From Rhizobium sp. 16-488-2b (lineage in GTDB: Bacteria; Pseudomonadota; Alphaproteobacteria; Rhizobiales; Rhizobiaceae), in assembly GCF_017741815.1 (NCBI RefSeq), contig NZ_JAGHMF010000003.1:62001-126000 (forward strand): DNA of 64,000 bases. Reading direction: 5' to 3'. The notes under the pieces are model-generated. The model was not told the DNA's origin. It was given only the letters and a program-made list of their open reading frames with translations, and made no database searches. The translations under genes and the position numbers were made by a program. Shown here one piece after another: positions 43,798 to 53,029 of the stretch. Each line of letters opens with the position of its first letter. The first letter of the stretch is position 1.

Positions 43798-45372
43798 TCA
43801 GCTAACCACCCAGGCGATATAAACAAGCGTCAGCGCGATCAGCCAGAGCGCCCAGCGGCCGGAGCGGCTGTGGCGGGCTTCCGACTTGCCGATCGCGTCG
43901 GCCGTCTCGGCGTCGAAGCGCAGGCCGTTCTCGCTCATCCGTAGCAGCTCGTGGTGGAACTTCTCGGTCTTGGCGGCGATCTCCGGTGCCGCCTCGGCGA
44001 GCTTCACGGCAGCCTTCAGCCCGTCCTTGATATCGGTCGCGATCCGCTTCGGTCCGAGATTGTTGCGAATCCATTCGCCGACGACGGGTTCGGATGCCTT
44101 CCACATGTTGAAGCGCGGATTGAGGATGCGGGCGACGCCCTCGACCACCACCATGGTCTTCTGCAGCATCACCAGCTCGGGCCGTGCGGCCATGTCGAAC
44201 AGCTCGGTCACCTCGAACAGCAGCGTCAGCAGCTTGCCCATTGAGATCGTCTCGGCCGGCTGGCCGTGGATCGGCTCGCCGATCGCGCGGATCGCCTGCG
44301 CGAAGCTCTCGACATTGTGGTGGCCGGGCACGTAGCCCGCCTCGAAATGCACCTCGGCGACGCGGATATAGTCGCGGGTGATGAAGCCGTAGAGGATCTC
44401 GGCGAGGAAGCGGCGTTCCTTTTTCCCGAGACGCCCGACAATGCCCATGTCGACGGCGACAATCATGCCCTTGGGGTCGACGAAGAGATTGCCCGGATGC
44501 ATGTCGGCATGGAAGAAGCCGTCGCGCAGCGTATGGCGCAGGAAGGACTGGATCAGCGTGTCGGCCAGCGCATTGAGATCGTGGCCGGCGGCCTTCAGGC
44601 CCTCGACATCGGACATCTTGACGCCGTCGATCCACTCCATGGTGATGACGTCGCGTCCTGTTCGTTCCCAGTCGACGGTCGGAACGCGGAAGCCCGGATC
44701 GTTCTGGGTGTTCTCGGCGATCTCCGAAAGCGCTGCCGCCTCGAGCCGGAGGTCCATCTCGACCTTGGTCGTCTGCTCCAGCGTCTTCGTCACTTCCACC
44801 GGCTTCAGGCGCCGGCTGGAGGGCATGAAGCGCTCCTGCAGATGGGCGACGAGATACATCGCCTCGAGATCATGGGTAAAGCGCTGGCGCACGCCGGGGC
44901 GCACCACCTTGACGGCAACCTTCTTGCGTCCCAGCGGCGTCATCACCTCGGCCGGATGCACCTGCGCGATCGAGGCTGCGGCGATCGGCTCGCCGAAGCT
45001 GACGTAGAGCTCATCCACCGGCCGGCCGAGCGATCCCTCGATATTGGCCTTGGCGGCGGCATCAGGAAAGAAGGCCATCCGATCCTGCAGCTGCGACAGG
45101 TCGTCCGCGAACTCGACGCCGACGACGTCGGGACGCGTCGCCAGGAACTGACCAATCTTCACATAGGACGGCCCCAGCCGCTCGACGGCCTTGGAGAGCC
45201 GGTCGCTGCGCTTCTGGGTCTTGGCGCGCTTGCGCGCAAACATGCCGACGAAGGACTTGGCAGCCGCGACCGATGGCGGAAGTTCGTCGGAAGGCAGCGC
45301 CGAGACGACGCCCTCGCGCACGAGAATCCAACCAACCCGCCAGAGCTGGAAATATGCCGAAACAGTGCTCAT
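43798..45372 (-). CDS. ubiB: Ubiquinone biosynthesis kinase-like protein UbiB
   Basis: This 524-residue ABC1/ADCK-family protein supports ubiquinone synthesis, probably as an atypical ATPase. Family hallmarks are KIGQ at 72-75, the Ala-rich loop AAAS at 131-134, the VAIK-like lysine in VAVKVVRPG, and the HxD-like DMHPGNLFVD with VDMGIVGRLG. One or two C-terminal hydrophobic spans (WALWLIALTLVYIAWVV) anchor it in the membrane. It starts six bases after ubiE on the same strand, so the two form an operon. Confidence 0.95.
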   Translation of the reverse strand: MSTVSAYFQLWRVGWILVREGVVSALPSDELPPSVAAAKSFVGMFARKRAKTQKRSDRLSKAVERLGPSYVKIGQFLATRPDVVGVEFADDLSQLQDRMAFFPDAAAKANIEGSLGRPVDELYVSFGEPIAAASIAQVHPAEVMTPLGRKKVAVKVVRPGVRQRFTHDLEAMYLVAHLQERFMPSSRRLKPVEVTKTLEQTTKVEMDLRLEAAALSEIAENTQNDPGFRVPTVDWERTGRDVITMEWIDGVKMSDVEGLKAAGHDLNALADTLIQSFLRHTLRDGFFHADMHPGNLFVDPKGMIVAVDMGIVGRLGKKERRFLAEILYGFITRDYIRVAEVHFEAGYVPGHHNVESFAQAIRAIGEPIHGQPAETISMGKLLTLLFEVTELFDMAARPELVMLQKTMVVVEGVARILNPRFNMWKASEPVVGEWIRNNLGPKRIATDIKDGLKAAVKLAEAAPEIAAKTEKFHHELLRMSENGLRFDAETADAIGKSEARHSRSGRWALWLIALTLVYIAWVVS

Positions 45373-45378
45373 TCCGGC

Positions 45379-46155
45379 TTAAAGCTTCCAGCCGGAGTGA
45401 AGGGCGGCGATCCCGCCGGTATAATTGGTGTAGCTGACGCGCGAGAAGCCGGCATTGCGGATCATCGCGGCGAAGTTTTCCTGGTTGGGGAACTTGCGGA
45501 TGGATTCGACCAGATACTGATAGGGCTCGGCATCGCCGGTGATCGCCTTGCCGAACTTCGGAATGGCGTTGAACGACCAGCTTTCATAGACGCGGTCGAG
45601 CAAAGGCATGTCGACTTCGGAGAACTCGAGCACCAGCAGCCGGCCGCCGCGCTTCAGCACGCGGTAGGCTTCGCTGAGCGCCACGTCGATGCGCGGCACG
45701 TTGCGGATGCCGAAGGCGATCGTATAGGCGTCGAAGCTGTTGGCCTCGAAGGGCAGTTCCTCGGCGTTGGCCTCGACGAAGGTCAGATTGTCGGAGAGCT
45801 TCTTCTTGGCGGCGCGTTCTGCGCCGACAGCCAGCATCGATCCGTTGATGTCGAGCACGGTGGAGTGCGCCATCCGGTTCGAGGCTTCGATGATGCGGAA
45901 TGCGATATCGCCGGTGCCGCCGGCCACGTCGAGCGTCTTGTAGCCGGGCTCCTTGCGCGGGTTCAGCGCCGCGATCATCGCATCCTTCCAGACGCGGTGC
46001 ATGCCGACCGACATGACGTCGTTCATGATGTCGTAGCGCTTGGCGACCTTATGGAAGACTTCGTTGACGAGGCCCTGCTTTTCGCCGCCTGAAACTTCGC
46101 GGAAGCCGTATGATGTTTCCATGCCGCCGTCGGCGGAGGTGCGGCTGTCTGACAT
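45379..46155 (-). CDS. ubiE: Ubiquinone/menaquinone biosynthesis C-methyltransferase
   Basis: This 258-residue methyltransferase adds the C2 methyl group in ubiquinone synthesis using SAM. The SAM motif DVAGGTGD is at 76-83. Family signatures [18 protein letters not shown] near 41-58 and the later [15 protein letters not shown] are present. I chose the ATG at 46155 ([11 protein letters not shown]); a start four codons earlier is possible. It precedes ubiB by six bases and is divergent from mutM. Confidence 0.95.
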   Translation of the reverse strand: MSDSRTSADGGMETSYGFREVSGGEKQGLVNEVFHKVAKRYDIMNDVMSVGMHRVWKDAMIAALNPRKEPGYKTLDVAGGTGDIAFRIIEASNRMAHSTVLDINGSMLAVGAERAAKKKLSDNLTFVEANAEELPFEANSFDAYTIAFGIRNVPRIDVALSEAYRVLKRGGRLLVLEFSEVDMPLLDRVYESWSFNAIPKFGKAITGDAEPYQYLVESIRKFPNQENFAAMIRNAGFSRVSYTNYTGGIAALHSGWKL

Positions 46156-46304
46156 CGAATACTCCAATCTCTTAAATCAACGCGGCGACCATAGCGAAAT
46201 CAGGCAGGCGACGCTATCTGTGGGCAACGGTCCGGTCCGCGACACCATGGCGCTATAGCGCACATCGCGGGCGGTTGAAACATGTTCGATATAGATGGGT
46301 TAAG

Positions 46305-47210
46305 ATGCCGGAATTGCCAGAAGTCGAAACCGTCAAACGCGGCCTCGCGCCTACGATGGAGGGCGCGCGCATCGTCAAATTGGAGCTTAGGCGAGGGGAC
46401 CTGCGCTTCCCGTTTCCGGACGCCTTCGGCGAAAAGGCATCCGGCCGCACCATCGTCTCGCTGGGCCGCCGCGCCAAGTATCTGCTGATCGATCTCGACA
46501 GCGGCGCCACCATCATCGCCCATCTCGGCATGTCCGGCTCCTTCCGCATCGAGGCCGGCCCGATCGCCGAAACCCCCATCTCCGAAACACCGGGCGAATT
46601 CCATCACCCGCGCTCCAAGGATGAAAAGCACGATCACGTGATCTTCCATCTGGAAGGGCCGTCGGGCCAAAGCCGCGTCATCTATAATGACCCGCGCCGC
46701 TTCGGCTTCATGGACATGGCCGATCGCACCGCGCTCGACATCAATCCCTTTCTCTATGGGCTCGGCCCGGAGCCGACAGGCAATGCGCTCAGCGCCGCCT
46801 ATCTGGCCGAGCGCTTCAAGGGCAAGGCGCAGCCGCTGAAGAGCGCGCTGCTCGACCAGAAGAACATTGCCGGCCTCGGCAATATATATGTGTGCGAGGC
46901 GCTATGGCGCGCGCACCTGAAGCCGACGCGGCCCGCATCGACCCTAGTGACGCCGACCGGCAAGCCTACAAAGCAGCTCGACCTGCTGGTCTCCTCGATC
47001 CGCGACGTCATTGCAGATGCGATCAAGGCGGGCGGCTCGTCGCTGCGCGATCATATCCAGACGGATGGCTCGCTCGGCTATTTCCAGCACTCCTTCTCCG
47101 TCTATGATCGCGAAGGGCAACCTTGCCGTACGCCCGACTGCGGCGGTACCATCGCCCGCATCGTTCAGGCCGGGCGCTCGACCTTCTATTGCCCTACTTG
47201 CCAGAAATAA
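46305..47210 (+). CDS. mutM: Formamidopyrimidine-DNA glycosylase
   Basis: This 301-residue base-excision repair enzyme removes 8-oxoguanine and formamidopyrimidines. The catalytic N-terminus after Met removal is PELPEVETV (Pro2, Glu3), so the ATG at 46305 must be the start; the frame extends ten codons upstream. The helix-two-turn-helix region has [20 protein letters not shown], and the C-terminal zinc finger has four Cys as C-x4-C and C-x2-C. It is divergent from ubiE and 48 bases ahead of echA. Confidence 0.96.
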   Translation: MPELPEVETVKRGLAPTMEGARIVKLELRRGDLRFPFPDAFGEKASGRTIVSLGRRAKYLLIDLDSGATIIAHLGMSGSFRIEAGPIAETPISETPGEFHHPRSKDEKHDHVIFHLEGPSGQSRVIYNDPRRFGFMDMADRTALDINPFLYGLGPEPTGNALSAAYLAERFKGKAQPLKSALLDQKNIAGLGNIYVCEALWRAHLKPTRPASTLVTPTGKPTKQLDLLVSSIRDVIADAIKAGGSSLRDHIQTDGSLGYFQHSFSVYDREGQPCRTPDCGGTIARIVQAGRSTFYCPTCQK

Positions 47211-47258
47211 CTGTCTGCCAGAAGTAAGCCTGGGCATTGGCCCGACCGGGAGGAACGC

Positions 47259-48032
47259 ATGTCTTATGAAACGCTGATCGTCGAAACCCGTGGCGCCGTG
47301 GGCCTGATCACGCTGAACCGCCCGCAGGCGCTGAATGCCTTGAACTCGACGGTGCTGAAGGAACTGCTGCAGGCCTACGCCGCATTCGAGAATGACGACG
47401 CCATCGGCGCCATCGTCCTCACCGGCTCCGAGCGCGCCTTTGCCGCCGGCGCCGATATCAAGGAAATGCAGTCGCTCGATTTCGCCGATGTCTACCGCCG
47501 CAATTTCCTCGGCGGCTGGGAGGATGTCGCCAAGGTGCGCAAACCCGTCATCGCCGCCGTCAGCGGCTTCGCGCTCGGCGGCGGCTGCGAGCTCGCCATG
47601 ATCTGCGACTTCATCATCGCATCGGAGACCGCCAAGTTCGGCCAGCCGGAAATCACGCTTGGCGTCATCCCCGGCATGGGCGGCTCCCAGCGCCTGACGC
47701 GCGCCGTCGGCAAGGCCAAGGCGATGGACATGGTGCTCACAGGTCGCATGATGGATGCGGCGGAAGCCGAGCGGGCAGGACTCGTATCGCGTGTAGTCGC
47801 GCCCGATCGTCTGCTCGATGAAGCGCTCGAGGCGGCGGCCAAGATCGCGTCGCTGTCGCGCCCCTCGGTGCTGATGGCCAAGGAGGCCGTCAACCGCGCT
47901 CTGGAGACCACGCTGGAGGAAGGTCTGCGCTTCGAGCGCCGCCTGTTCCACAGTCTCTTTGCGACGGAAGATCAGAAGGAAGGGATGACAGCCTTCATCG
48001 AAAAGCGTAAACCCGCCTTCAAGAACCGCTGA
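47259..48032 (+). CDS. Enoyl-CoA hydratase
   Basis: This 257-residue crotonase-family enzyme hydrates 2-enoyl-CoA in fatty-acid degradation. The oxyanion segment AGADIKEM is at 63-70. The two catalytic glutamates are Glu111 in GGGCELAM and Glu131 in FGQPEITLG, both present, so true hydratase activity is likely. It follows mutM by 48 bases and precedes rpsT, the order commonly seen in Rhizobiaceae near dnaA. No other beta-oxidation genes are close, so its specific pathway is not shown. Confidence 0.93.
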   Translation: MSYETLIVETRGAVGLITLNRPQALNALNSTVLKELLQAYAAFENDDAIGAIVLTGSERAFAAGADIKEMQSLDFADVYRRNFLGGWEDVAKVRKPVIAAVSGFALGGGCELAMICDFIIASETAKFGQPEITLGVIPGMGGSQRLTRAVGKAKAMDMVLTGRMMDAAEAERAGLVSRVVAPDRLLDEALEAAAKIASLSRPSVLMAKEAVNRALETTLEEGLRFERRLFHSLFATEDQKEGMTAFIEKRKPAFKNR

Positions 48033-48072
48033 GCCCTGAAGAGAAAAGGCGACGGTTCCTTGAAAATGCGCG

Positions 48073-48101
48073 TTGACGCCGGTCGGCTTTAGGGTTATAT
48101 G
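48073..48101 (+). promoter_or_regulatory. Strong sigma-70-type promoter of rpsT
   Basis: TTGACG (48073-48078) and TATATG (48096-48101) are separated by 17 bases, close to the consensus in both boxes and spacing. The site lies 122 bases before the rpsT start and after the echA stop, so it very probably drives rpsT with a leader of roughly 115 bases. Confidence 0.75.
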
Positions 48102-48223
48102 CCCGCCCAAGGTTCGGGAAGCCAGTCCGGTTTTCCGATAATACTCCCGCATTGCTGTGTAGGAAGTGGCTGCAAGGCCCGCGGCGGTAGCGGAATTTGT
48201 TCGAATTCTTGAGAGAGGCATCC

Positions 48224-48502
48224 ATGGCCAATACAACTTCGGCGAAAAAAGCGACCCGCAAGATCGCCAGCCGTACCGACGTCAACAAGGCTCGTCGCTC
48301 GCGCGTTCGCACGTTCGTTCGTCAGGTCGAAGAAGCACTCGCAGCTGGCGATGCTGCCAAGGCCAAGGAAGCTTTCCAGGCCGCGCAGCCGGAACTGGCC
48401 CGCGCAGCAAGCAAGGGCGTCCTGCACGCCAACACGGCATCCCGCAAGGTCTCGCGCCTCGCAGCTCGTGTGAAGGCTCTGTCGGTCGGCGCGACCGCTT
48501 AA
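48224..48502 (+). CDS. rpsT: 30S ribosomal protein S20
   Basis: This 92-residue basic protein binds 16S rRNA early in 30S assembly. It opens [18 protein letters not shown] and is rich in Lys, Arg and Ala, as expected, and helical throughout. The ATG at 48224 is chosen over an upstream in-frame start 27 bases earlier, because MANT is the family start and GAGAGAGG lies upstream. It has its own strong promoter and a strong terminator, so it is transcribed alone, ahead of dnaA. Confidence 0.97.
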   Translation: MANTTSAKKATRKIASRTDVNKARRSRVRTFVRQVEEALAAGDAAKAKEAFQAAQPELARAASKGVLHANTASRKVSRLAARVKALSVGATA

Positions 48503-48532
48503 GCTTCCATTAATAAAGACAGCTATATGATT

Positions 48533-48558
48533 AGCCCGGCAACTTTGTCGGGCTTTTT
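48533..48558 (+). terminator. Rho-independent terminator of rpsT
   Basis: AGCCCGGCA (from 48533) pairs with TGTCGGGCT around ACTT, a nine-bp stem with one G-U pair, followed directly by TTTTT ending at 48558. It is 31 bases after the rpsT stop. Confidence 0.88.
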
Positions 48559-48559
48559 C

Positions 48560-48831
48560 GATTCCGGCTATTGCTCGAACTGTGGTTAATTTGGCGACGA
48601 TTTCGTGTCCGGCAAATGACACAAAAAAATGAATTATAACAATGGCTTGTGTCAGGTTGCTGTTGAACTGGGAGACTCAGACCTTCCGCTGCGGGGTCTA
48701 AAACGAGTCAAGAAGCTTTTTTCTTTTTTTCTTTTTATGCGTGTCAAAATTGCCGGTTTCCGGAATCTCGTTGATTCAAAAGCGATTCTTTTTTTGCTCC
48801 AGTGCAGCGCCCTAAAACTGCCCTGAGAGTC
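48560..48831. promoter_or_regulatory. Cluster of seven GANTC (CcrM) sites upstream of dnaA
   Basis: GANTC occurs at 48560 (GATTC), 48674 (GACTC), 48705 (GAGTC), 48763 (GAATC), 48773 (GATTC), 48784 (GATTC) and 48827 (GAGTC). About one site would be expected by chance in 272 bases. GANTC is the target of the cell-cycle methyltransferase CcrM, and the methylation state of the dnaA promoter is known to affect dnaA expression in Caulobacter. A similar control here is inferred. Confidence 0.6.
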
Positions 48832-49355
48832 AACCGGCCACGGTCGATTTTGAGCAAAATTCCCCGTTGATCTCCACCCCCGATCCTGCCTAAATGCCTC
48901 TCAACAAGGGGCTCGGACATCACCTGTTTTAAGGCTTGGTCTGAAACTGCCACGTCGGCAGGACGATGCTTTAGTGTCTTTTGTTACGGAAGTTTCGACC
49001 TCCGGATTTTCACGCACCGATGCAGATTGGACTGCGGCTTTGGCTGCCGCGGAACGGGATCATCTGTGCGCCTTTTTTGAGGGCTGCACGCAGCGCGTGC
49101 GATCCTAATAAAGAGAAAAAGCATACGCAGGCAGGCTGGTGTTCGTTGGACGAGGAGCGGACACCTAGGAGACGGGAAGCAACAAGATCGCATGAAGCGG
49201 TTGGCTTCGCCTCCAACAGTCGCCTCTCGTTAAGAGGCACGCGTTTGAGTGAACCGGCCGACGGCAGAGCATGAGGGTGATGCTGTCAGGTCATAAGCGG
49301 GGAAATGATCGGGCGACCAGGATTAGGTCGGCCGATGGAACTATAAGGCGGCAAG

Positions 49356-50906
49356 ATGCACATGAATTCGATGGCGGCGAGTGCTTTGGACAACTCGGAC
49401 AAGGTATCTCAGACGTTAGGCTCTATTTGCCCAGACGCGGCGGGGGAAAAGGGAGACATGAAGAATGATGGCATACTTTTTGACAGAGCAAGTGCACGCC
49501 TGAAGGCGCAGGTCGGTCCGGATGTCTACGCAAGCTGGTTTGCACGACTGAAGCTCCATTCCGTCTCCAAGAGTGTCGTACGGCTGACGGTCCCAACAAC
49601 TTTTCTGAAGTCCTGGATCAACAATCGCTACCTCGACCTGATCACCGGCATCTTCCAGGCGGAAGACGCTGAAATCCTGAAGGTCGAAATCCTGGTTCGC
49701 ACGGCAGCGCGCGCAACCAGCAAGCCGGAAGAAACGGCGACCCAGGAGCCGGTTTCATCCGTCGCACCGATCCGTCGCCCGGTCGCTCAGCAGGCCGGCC
49801 AGATCGTCCAGCAGGCTGTTTCGGCAGCGTCCGCAGCGCGTCCGGCGACCTCTGGCCAGCCGCTCTTCGGCTCGCCGCTCGATAACCGCTTCACCTTCGA
49901 CACCTTCGTCGAAGGCAGCTCCAATCGCGTCGCTCTCGCGGCCGCAAAGACCATTGCCGAAGCCGGTCAGGGCGCAGTGCGCTTCAACCCGCTCTTCGTT
50001 CATTCCACGGTCGGTCTCGGCAAGACCCATCTGCTGCAGGCGATCGCCAATGCAGCCGTACAGAACCCGCGCCAGCTGCGCGTCGTCTACCTGACGGCCG
50101 AATACTTCATGTGGCGTTTCGCAACCGCGATCCGCGACAATGATGCGCTGACGCTGAAGGACTCGTTGCGCAACATCGATCTTCTGATCATCGACGACAT
50201 GCAGTTCCTGCAGGGCAAGATGATCCAGCACGAGTTCTGCCATCTTTTGAACATGCTGCTCGACAGCGCCAAGCAGGTCGTCGTCGCAGCCGACCGTGCG
50301 CCCTGGGAGCTGGAATCGCTCGACCCGCGCGTTCGTTCGCGTCTGCAGGGCGGTGTGGCGATCGAGCTTGACGGCCCGGATTACGAGATGCGTCTCGAAA
50401 TCCTCCAGCGCCGTCTTGATGTCGCCCGCACCGAGGATCCGTCGCTGGAGATGTCGACCGAGCTGCTCAACCACGTTGCCCGCAGCATCACCGCCAGCGG
50501 CCGCGAACTGGAAGGCGCCTTCAACCAGCTGCTCTTCCGTCGCTCCTTCGAGCCGAACCTGACGGTCGAGCGCGTGGACGAGCTTCTCGCCCACCTGGTC
50601 GGCTCCGGCGAGCCGCGCCGCGTGCGTATCGAGGATATCCAGCGCATCGTCGCCCGTCACTACAACGTGTCGCGCCAGGAGCTGGTCTCGAACCGCCGTA
50701 CGCGCGTCATCGTCAAGCCGCGCCAGATCGCCATGTATCTGGCCAAGACCTTGACGCCGCGCTCCTTCCCGGAGATCGGCCGTCGCTTCGGCGGACGTGA
50801 CCACACGACGGTTCTGCACGCTGTGCGCAAGATCGAGGAGCTGATTTCAGGTGATAGCAAGCTGTCGCACGAGATCGAGCTGCTGAAGCGCCTGATCAAC
50901 GAATAG
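49356..50906 (+). CDS. dnaA: Chromosomal replication initiator protein DnaA
   Basis: This 516-residue AAA+ ATPase binds and melts the replication origin. The N-terminal interaction domain is at about 41-112 ([20 protein letters not shown] onward). A variable linker rich in Gln and Ala follows, then the AAA+ domain with Walker A VGLGKT at 219-224 and Walker [11 protein letters not shown]. The DNA-binding domain IV carries [16 protein letters not shown] near 479-494. The start is uncertain: ATGs at 49356, 49362, 49371 and 49458 are in frame, and the last has GGGAGA close upstream. I kept the first because the extension is followed by typical coding sequence. Confidence 0.95.
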   Translation: MHMNSMAASALDNSDKVSQTLGSICPDAAGEKGDMKNDGILFDRASARLKAQVGPDVYASWFARLKLHSVSKSVVRLTVPTTFLKSWINNRYLDLITGIFQAEDAEILKVEILVRTAARATSKPEETATQEPVSSVAPIRRPVAQQAGQIVQQAVSAASAARPATSGQPLFGSPLDNRFTFDTFVEGSSNRVALAAAKTIAEAGQGAVRFNPLFVHSTVGLGKTHLLQAIANAAVQNPRQLRVVYLTAEYFMWRFATAIRDNDALTLKDSLRNIDLLIIDDMQFLQGKMIQHEFCHLLNMLLDSAKQVVVAADRAPWELESLDPRVRSRLQGGVAIELDGPDYEMRLEILQRRLDVARTEDPSLEMSTELLNHVARSITASGRELEGAFNQLLFRRSFEPNLTVERVDELLAHLVGSGEPRRVRIEDIQRIVARHYNVSRQELVSNRRTRVIVKPRQIAMYLAKTLTPRSFPEIGRRFGGRDHTTVLHAVRKIEELISGDSKLSHEIELLKRLINE

Positions 50907-50931
50907 TCGCGATCATAGCATCGAAATTAAG

Positions 50932-50953
50932 CGGCCGGGAGCGATTCCGGCCG
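50932..50953 (+). terminator. Terminator after dnaA
   Basis: CGGCCGG (50932-50938) pairs with CCGGCCG (50947-50953) around an eight-base loop, followed by TTTCCTTTT. It lies 26 bases after the dnaA stop. Confidence 0.75.
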
Positions 50954-51039
50954 TTTCCTTTTATGCGCTGTTTATTTTATACAGCCCTTTCAAGCATACG
51001 CGCGGCGGGAGGAAAACGCCGCGCCTTGGGAGGATATAA

Positions 51040-52122
51040 ATGAGCTTTACGAAGATCGCCGTACTCGGTCTGGGCAAGGTCGGGCGGCTGGCCGCTACGC
51101 TTTTGCATGAGGGCGGCTTCGAGGTCACGGGTGTGGACGCGCAGCTGCCAGTGGGCGAGGTGCCGTTCAAGTGCCATAGCGGCGACATCTCAGATCCCGC
51201 CGTCATCAGTGAATTGCTGTCGGGTGTCGACGCGGTGCTGTCGTGCCTGCCCTATCACCTGAACATCGGGCTGGCGCGCGCCGCCCATGCCGCCGGCATC
51301 CATTATTTCGATCTGACGGAAGATGTGCCCACCACCAACTTCATCATCGAGCTTTCAAAGACCGCGCGTGGCCTGATGGCGCCGCAATGCGGTCTTGCCC
51401 CTGGTTTCGTCGGCATCGTCGGCTCGAGCCTTGCCGATGGCTTCGATCGCTGCCGCTCGATCCGCATGCGCGTCGGCGCCTTGCCGCAAAATCCGACGGG
51501 CCTGTTGGGCTATGCCTTCAACTGGTCGCCGGAGGGCGTGGTCAACGAGTATCTGAACGATTGCGAAGTGATCGAAGGCGGCGTGCGCAAGCTGGTGTCG
51601 CCGATGGAGTGGCTGGAGACCATCTACGTCGAGGGCGTGAAGCTCGAGGCTTTCACGACCTCGGGCGGTCTCGGCACCATGTGCGACACGCTGCTCGGCA
51701 AGGTCGAGAACCTCGACTACAAGACCATGCGCTATCCCGGCCATATGGATCTGATGAACTTCTTCTTTCACGAGCTTCTGATGCGCGACAAGCGCAAGCT
51801 CGCCGGCGAGATCCTGACGGAAGCCAAGCCGCCCGTCGATGACGATGTCGTCTATGTGCATGTCGCCGCCGAAGGCACCGAGCGCGGCAGCCTGCGCCGC
51901 AAGGAGTTCGTGCGCGCCTATTACCCGATCGAGATATCAGGCGCCCGCCGCACGGCAATCGCCTGGACAACCTCGGCATCGGTCGTCGCCGTCATCGAGA
52001 TGGTTCGCGACGGCCTGCTGCCCGCAACCGGCTTCCTGCACCAGGAGCACATTCCGCTCGACATGTTCCTGAAAACCCCGACCGGCAGCCTCTTCAAGAC
52101 GGGTGCGTCCCGCAGAGCCTGA
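51040..52122 (+). CDS. Saccharopine-dehydrogenase-family protein
   Basis: This 360-residue protein has a saccharopine-dehydrogenase-type Rossmann domain: KIAVLGLGKVGRLAATLL at the N-terminus with the G-x-G-x-x-G-like loop, an Asp ending the second strand (VTGVDAQL), and a C-terminal domain with GYAFNWSPEGVVNEYLN and TTSGGLGTMCDTLLG. GGGAGG lies ahead of the ATG at 51040. Relatives include lysine-degradation saccharopine dehydrogenases and carboxynorspermidine synthases; no partner gene is adjacent, so the reaction is uncertain. Confidence 0.83.
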   Translation: MSFTKIAVLGLGKVGRLAATLLHEGGFEVTGVDAQLPVGEVPFKCHSGDISDPAVISELLSGVDAVLSCLPYHLNIGLARAAHAAGIHYFDLTEDVPTTNFIIELSKTARGLMAPQCGLAPGFVGIVGSSLADGFDRCRSIRMRVGALPQNPTGLLGYAFNWSPEGVVNEYLNDCEVIEGGVRKLVSPMEWLETIYVEGVKLEAFTTSGGLGTMCDTLLGKVENLDYKTMRYPGHMDLMNFFFHELLMRDKRKLAGEILTEAKPPVDDDVVYVHVAAEGTERGSLRRKEFVRAYYPIEISGARRTAIAWTTSASVVAVIEMVRDGLLPATGFLHQEHIPLDMFLKTPTGSLFKTGASRRA

Positions 52123-52144
52123 TCGCTGCTCGCATCATTGCCGG

Positions 52145-52168
52145 ACGGCCGGGAGCAATCCCGGCCGT
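52145..52168 (+). terminator. Terminator after the saccharopine-dehydrogenase-like gene
   Basis: ACGGCCGGG (52145-52153) pairs perfectly with CCCGGCCGT (52160-52168) around AGCAAT, followed by TTGCTTTT. It is very similar in sequence to the dnaA terminator. Confidence 0.8.
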
Positions 52169-52228
52169 TTGCTTTTGGCGCGCGCCTCTGCATAGTCGGC
52201 GTCAGACGATTGAGGCGCGAGGCTGATC

Positions 52229-52984
52229 ATGCCGGCATTGCTTTTTTCCGATGACTTCGATGCGCCCGAGCTGAACGGCGAAAACTGGCTGCCCTGCTAT
52301 CTCCCGCATTGGAGTTCGTGGGAAGCATCGCAGTCGCGCTACAAGATCCGCGATGGCTACCTCCGGCTGGTGGTCGAAGACGACCAGCAGCCTTGGTGCC
52401 CCGAATTCGATGGCGGCGTCAGGGTCTCCAACCTGCAGACGGGCCATTGGTCCGGCCCGGTCGGCAGTCGCGCCGGCCAGCACCGGTTCAATCGGGATCT
52501 CACCGTGCGCGAGGCGATCCCGCCCCGCCGCCTTTTCCTGCCGCATTACTGCCGTCTGGAGATGCGCGCCCGCGCAAGCCTCAACCCATGGAACTTGGCG
52601 GCGTTATGGCTGATCGGCTTCGAGGACGAGCCGCATCGCTCCGGGGAGATAACCGTGTTCGAAGTCTTCGGCCGCAATGTCGAGCGCGATGCGGTGAAGA
52701 TCGGGCGCGGTATCAAGAAGATCCACGATCCGAAACTGACAACGGAACTCGATGAGACGAGCGTATCGATCGCTGTTGGCGACTGGCATGTCTACGCGAT
52801 GGACTGGACGCCCGAGGGGATCGATTTTCTCGTCGATGGGGCAATCGTGACGCAGACCCGCCAAAGCCCCGATTATCCGATGCAGCTGATGCTGAACCTC
52901 TATGATCTGCCCGGCGACGAGGATCGCTCGCAGGCGCTCACGGCCACATTCGACATCGACTACATCAAGGCGTGGGACATCTGA
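52229..52984 (+). CDS. GH16-like concanavalin-fold protein with altered catalytic motif
   Basis: This 251-residue protein resembles glycoside hydrolase family 16: LFSDDFDAPELNGENW at the N-terminus, a mid-section RLEMRARASLNPWNLAALWL, and DWHVYAMDWTPEGIDFLVDG near 190-210, all typical beta-sandwich landmarks. At the catalytic motif (normally E-x-D-x-x-E) it has E140-I-T-V-F-E145; both Glu residues remain but the central Asp is Thr. No signal peptide is visible. It may bind or cleave a glucan inefficiently. It stands alone, ending 45 bases before the convergent fhuF stop. Confidence 0.72.
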   Translation: MPALLFSDDFDAPELNGENWLPCYLPHWSSWEASQSRYKIRDGYLRLVVEDDQQPWCPEFDGGVRVSNLQTGHWSGPVGSRAGQHRFNRDLTVREAIPPRRLFLPHYCRLEMRARASLNPWNLAALWLIGFEDEPHRSGEITVFEVFGRNVERDAVKIGRGIKKIHDPKLTTELDETSVSIAVGDWHVYAMDWTPEGIDFLVDGAIVTQTRQSPDYPMQLMLNLYDLPGDEDRSQALTATFDIDYIKAWDI

Positions 52985-53029
52985 CGCGCCGCGTCGGCGT
53001 CGGTTCTGAATTGAAACGGCGCAATGCGT

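Larger units (their letters stand above)
48503..49355. other. Long dnaA upstream region
   Basis: These 853 bases separate rpsT and dnaA. They contain the rpsT terminator, a cluster of seven GANTC sites between 48560 and 48831, and a long pyrimidine tract near 48716-48735. I see no consensus DnaA box (TTATCCACA or a close variant) and no gene; open frames here have poor composition and no ribosome site. The region probably carries the dnaA promoter and regulatory sites rather than the chromosome origin, which in rhizobia lies elsewhere near hemE. Confidence 0.6.

Noticed and set aside
48981..49274. A 97-codon frame in the dnaA upstream region
   Set aside because: Its composition is poor, there is no ribosome site, and an overlapping minus-strand frame is equally open.
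48503..49355. A chromosome origin next to dnaA
   Set aside because: I found no DnaA boxes or unwinding-element pattern, and rhizobial origins are usually near hemE, which is not in the window.
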